Part shown: one piece after another, positions 57,041 to 59,890 of the stretch
Position numbering within the stretch: position 1 is the first letter of the stretch
Layout of the letters: each line of letters starts with the position of its first letter
Assembly (NCBI GenBank): GCA_022796875.1
Contig: JAAWJJ010000015.1
Location: 1 to 59,890 of the forward strand
Origin: Eubacterium sp.
GTDB taxonomy: Bacteria; Bacillota; Clostridia; Lachnospirales; Lachnospiraceae
DNA length: 59,890 nucleotides
Direction: 5' to 3'
Made by a program: the position numbers and the translations under genes
Notes under the pieces: model-generated
The model's input: only the letters and a program-made list of their open reading frames with translations
The model's database searches: none
Told to the model about the DNA's origin: nothing

Positions 57041-58468
57041 ATGGAATACGAAGAAACCCTGCAGCTAATTGCAAAAGTATCTGAATACGGCAGCGTCATG
57101 GGACTTGACAGTATCCGGGAACTGATGGAGCGCCTGGGTTCTCCGGAAGAACAGTTAAAGATCATCCATGTCGCCGGTACGAACGGAAAGGGCAGTACCT
57201 GCGCTTTTTTAAGTTCGATACTTATGGAATGTGGATATACTGTCGGACGGTTTTCCACGCCGGACGTATTTTGTTATGAAGAAAAATTTCAGATCAACGG
57301 AAAAAATATGAGCAGGGAGGATTTGGGCATCTATTATGAGCGGGTGGAAACTATCTGTCAGCAAATAGCGGTAGAAAGCATGCCGCATCCGACGTTATTT
57401 GAGATGGAAACCGCAATTGCCGTCTGCTATGCCGTAGATCGGAACTGTGATTATTTGCTGCTGGAAGTCGGTATGGGAGGAAAAACGGACGCTACAAATT
57501 ATATTAAGGAACCGTTGGTTTCCGTACTTACGTCCGTCAGCATGGACCATACGGAATATCTGGGAAATACGTTAGAGGAAATAGCCCGGATGAAAGCCGG
57601 AATTATAAAAAAAAGCCGTCCGGTCGTTTCTGCATGGCAGGAGAAACCGGTGAGAGAAATTTTTGAAAAAGAGGCGGCAAAACAGAATTGCCCGTTTTAT
57701 TATATTCCGGAAGAGAAGTTTAAGGATGGCCAGTGTTTTTGCTGGAATGGTATGACGGTCACGCTGCCTGTGACGATGCAGGCCTGTTATCAAATACAAA
57801 ATGCTATGACGGCATTGCAGACAATTGATGTGATCAAAGAGTATGATGAAGAAGTAAATAACAGAGCGGCAGATTTAAAAACAGCGGATGTAAAAACTGG
57901 AAAACCGGCTGTAAAAATTACGCCGGAGTGTATCTTGGCAGGCATAAAAAAAGCCGTCAGTCCGGGACGTTTTATGAAAATTCTGGATCAGCCTGAGTTT
58001 TACATAGACGGCGCCCACAATCCGGGGGCGGCGGCCGAATTGGTGAAGACGCTGCGGTTTCGGTTTCAGGATTACAGCAAGGTGTTTATCATCGGTGTAT
58101 TTAAAGATAAAGATTATGACGGTATGCTTCGTATTTTAAGCAATATAGAAGCAAAAATAATTACGGCGCCGCTGCCGCCGCCGCGTGGACTGTCGGCAGA
58201 ACTGCTGGCGCAGGCAGCAAAAAAGTATTATTCGGATGTATACTGTGCAAACAGCATCAGCGAGGCAGTGGAAAAAGCAATCGAATATGCCGGGGAAGCA
58301 GAAAAAGCAATCGAATATGTCCGGGCAGCAGAAAACAGTGTCAGGAATGAAAGCGGCGGCGAGAATGAAAGCGGCGGCAGGAAAGGGATGATACTTGCTT
58401 TTGGTTCCTTATCTTATTTAAAAGAAGTTGCCGGGACGATAAAGAATATAACGCAGAAAAAACAGTAA
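57041..58468 (+). CDS. folC: Bifunctional folylpolyglutamate/dihydrofolate synthase
   Basis: This 475-residue protein has the P-loop HVAGTNGKGSTCAF (residues 46-59), the DGAHNPG motif of the C-terminal domain, and VGMGGKTDATN. It adds glutamate to folates (and perhaps dihydropteroate) using ATP. It is about 40 residues longer than the usual 430. The excess is a low-complexity AADLKTADVKT segment near residue 275 and a tandem repeat near residue 411, both looking like slippage expansions. Confidence 0.93.
   Translation: MEYEETLQLIAKVSEYGSVMGLDSIRELMERLGSPEEQLKIIHVAGTNGKGSTCAFLSSILMECGYTVGRFSTPDVFCYEEKFQINGKNMSREDLGIYYERVETICQQIAVESMPHPTLFEMETAIAVCYAVDRNCDYLLLEVGMGGKTDATNYIKEPLVSVLTSVSMDHTEYLGNTLEEIARMKAGIIKKSRPVVSAWQEKPVREIFEKEAAKQNCPFYYIPEEKFKDGQCFCWNGMTVTLPVTMQACYQIQNAMTALQTIDVIKEYDEEVNNRAADLKTADVKTGKPAVKITPECILAGIKKAVSPGRFMKILDQPEFYIDGAHNPGAAAELVKTLRFRFQDYSKVFIIGVFKDKDYDGMLRILSNIEAKIITAPLPPPRGLSAELLAQAAKKYYSDVYCANSISEAVEKAIEYAGEAEKAIEYVRAAENSVRNESGGENESGGRKGMILAFGSLSYLKEVAGTIKNITQKKQ
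58271..58330 (+). repeat. 30-bp in-frame tandem duplication in folC
   Basis: 58271-58300 and 58301-58330 encode EKAIEYAGEA and EKAIEYVRAA, with 20 identical leading bases. A further 18-base repeat (GAAAGCGGCGGCGAGAAT) starts at 58349. Confidence 0.9.
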
Positions 58469-58550
58469 GAAATTAAGAGATATGGAAATAGAAATTTAAA
58501 TAGAATGATGAAAAAAGGAAAAGGAGAACGGCTTTTTACAGTGAAATGAG

Positions 58551-59048
58551 ATGGGAACATATTTGAAGAATTTATTGGAGCATCCTGTTTATAAAAAACA
58601 GCTGCATCGACTGGAAAGATATGAATCGGAACGGGTATTTTGTAAACACGATGCTTCCCATTTTGAGGAAATGGGACGGATTGCCGTTGCAATGATGAAG
58701 AAGTATGGAGTGGAGATGGAGGAAGAAACGGTTTGGCTGGCGGCCTATCTGCACGATATGGGCCGTGTGGCGCAGTACGAAAACGGAACGCCGCATGATA
58801 AGGCAGGAACCGTGTTTGCACGCAGGATGCTGCAAGAGATAGGATATCCGGAAAATAAGTCGGAAGAGATCATTGCATTGATTGACGGACACCGCAGCGG
58901 AGGCAGCGATATGCCGGTACGTATTTTTGCATGGGCGGATAAACGGAGCCGAGCCTGTTATGCCTGCGAACAGGCGGCTGCTTGTAAATGGAGCGATGAA
59001 CGGAAAAACCGATATGCGTTTGAAGATCTGGAGGCTGAACAGTTATAG
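58551..59048 (+). CDS. HD-domain phosphohydrolase-like protein
   Basis: This 165-residue protein has an HD superfamily pattern: an upstream histidine in HDASHFEEM, the central AAYLHDMGR doublet, and IDGHRSGG, ending in an ADKRSR helix with the terminal aspartate. It should bind one or two metals and hydrolyse a phosphate ester or nucleotide. The ribosome site AAGGAG lies 26 bases upstream, so the true start may differ slightly. It is near folC but without a clear shared pathway. Confidence 0.85.
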   Translation: MGTYLKNLLEHPVYKKQLHRLERYESERVFCKHDASHFEEMGRIAVAMMKKYGVEMEEETVWLAAYLHDMGRVAQYENGTPHDKAGTVFARRMLQEIGYPENKSEEIIALIDGHRSGGSDMPVRIFAWADKRSRACYACEQAAACKWSDERKNRYAFEDLEAEQL

Positions 59049-59076
59049 CAAACGACAAAATAATTGCCGTTTATTG

Positions 59077-59164
59077 TATAATAGTTATAACCGTTAAGTG
59101 CAAACTGATTGATACAATGCACCCAAGCTGATATTGATATGCGATATGATGACTTTGGGTGCAT
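59077..59164 (+). promoter_or_regulatory. Possible promoter and hairpin before the Fic gene
   Basis: TATAAT at 59077-59082 has no good -35. ATGCACCCAA (59117-59126) pairs perfectly with TTGGGTGCAT (59155-59164), with a 28-base partly palindromic loop. No T-run follows, so it is not a clear terminator. Confidence 0.4.
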
Positions 59165-59193
59165 GTTTAACGATAAAAATTCTTAACCTATTT

Positions 59194-59802
59194 ATGGAAA
59201 GCAGAGATGCAGATTCGCAAAGCCGGAATTGCATTTTCGGATTATCTTTATTTCGGACTGCAGAGAAATGGGGGATTTCTGACAGGCGTGTGCGCATATT
59301 ATGCGCAGAAGGCAAAGTTTCTAGTGTCATCCGTGAAGGACGCAGTTGGATGATCCCGGCAGACGCAGGAAAACCAGAGGATGGACGGTTTAAAGCGACA
59401 GAAAGTTTACTGACAGCTATAGACAGGAACAAAAAGGAACTGGATGGCAGATGCCCGCTGACGGAGGGGGAATTGGAACGTTTAACGGAGGAATTTGTTA
59501 TTGGGTATACCTATAATTCCAATGCAATGGAAGGAAATACCCTGACTTTGCGTGAAACGGATATGGTTTTGCGTGGTCTGACGATTGACAGGAAACCTTT
59601 AAAAGACCATATGGAGGCAGTGGGGCATAAAGAGGCATTTGATTTTGTGAGGGATTTGGTAAAAGATCAGGTGCCTTTATCGGAGAGTATTATCAAGCAG
59701 ATCTATTGTCTTGTGTTGGCAGATAAACGGGAGGATCGGGGTGTTTACAGAAGAGTTCCTGTCAGAATTATGGGAGCAAAATATGAACCAATGAGGCTGT
59801 AA
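59194..59802 (+). pseudogene. Truncated Fic-family protein
   Basis: From about residue 20 this follows the usual Fic arrangement: a helix-turn-helix (TAEKWGISDRRVRILCAEGK), then the Fic inhibitory motif NSNAMEGNTLT, and a Fic-domain first half ending RRVPVRIMGAKYEP. The frame stops at 59802, before the HPFxxGNGR catalytic loop expected about 60 residues later, and the last 88 bases of the window do not restore it. The N-terminus is uncertain: 59134 and 59194 are both open, and residues before the helix-turn-helix look unrelated to the family. AMP transfer is therefore not expected. Confidence 0.65.
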
Positions 59803-59890
59803 AAAATTCTGTGTCTATGGGATGTGATCTTTTTGGATAAGAATTCGATATGTAGGATTTCCTGTCGCCTGATGCGGGAAACCTTTTGTC
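59803..59890. other. End of window, no recognised gene
   Basis: Too short to judge. No Fic catalytic motif can be read in any frame. Confidence 0.3.

Overview
The window looks like chromosome from an anaerobic, probably spore-forming Clostridia member, most likely Lachnospiraceae. This rests on gene content: a 1178-residue pyruvate:ferredoxin oxidoreductase, the cysE-cysS-mrnC-rlmB-sigH run ending in sporulation sigma factor SigH, groESL behind a perfect CIRCE operator, a K+-dependent pyrophosphate-energized Na+ pump, and a radical SAM/PDZ (DUF512) gene beside der. The species is not determined. I saw no tRNA, rRNA, CRISPR array or intact insertion sequence.

Region 1 (about 210-14810) is one functional block for a molybdenum hydroxylase. 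It holds a Na+/solute symporter with two tiny one-helix proteins, a zinc alcohol dehydrogenase, a fused [2Fe-2S]/molybdopterin aldehyde oxidoreductase, an FAD/Fe-S oxidoreductase with CCG domains, a small zinc-ribbon redox protein, a SAM methyltransferase on the minus strand, a C-GCAxxG-C-C protein, a PaaK-like AMP ligase, a radical SAM protein, a CobW-like GTPase and a circularly permuted XdhC-type maturation factor. The likely logic is uptake of an alcohol- or aldehyde-type substrate, oxidation by two enzymes, electron transfer to the FAD/Fe-S protein, and dedicated maturation of the molybdoenzyme. The roles of the ligase, radical SAM protein, methyltransferase and GTPase are unknown to me and are the best candidate here for an under-described system.

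Region 2 (about 14850-32870) is mostly core genome: a chemoreceptor, ispF, cysE-cysS-mrnC-rlmB-sigH, a HAD phosphatase, groES-groEL, a heterodimeric ABC exporter, DegV, a hotdog thioesterase, pgeF, and an ABC-F protein on the minus strand.

Region 3 (about 33050-43740) is accessory. It has a decayed AAA-ATPase/DUF4276 pair, then the strongly promoted nifJ/porA gene, a secreted protein of three similar domains, a broken leucine-rich-repeat cell-surface gene, and an AT-rich two-gene cassette that pairs a catalytically dead tyrosine-recombinase-like protein with an AlbA_2/Schlafen-type ATPase regulator.

Region 4 (about 43815-59890) returns to core genes: DUF512 radical SAM, der, plsY, gpsA, a dUTPase, a topoisomerase IV-like parE/parC pair, hppA, a membrane protein, folC, an HD phosphohydrolase and a truncated Fic gene at the edge. 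A strongly structured 230-nt element lies between parC and hppA.

One pattern crosses the window: spacers after many genes contain degenerate tandem copies (about 15-36 nt) of the preceding gene's 3' end, sometimes supplying the next gene's Shine-Dalgarno or start codon. Several coding sequences also carry in-frame tandem duplications.
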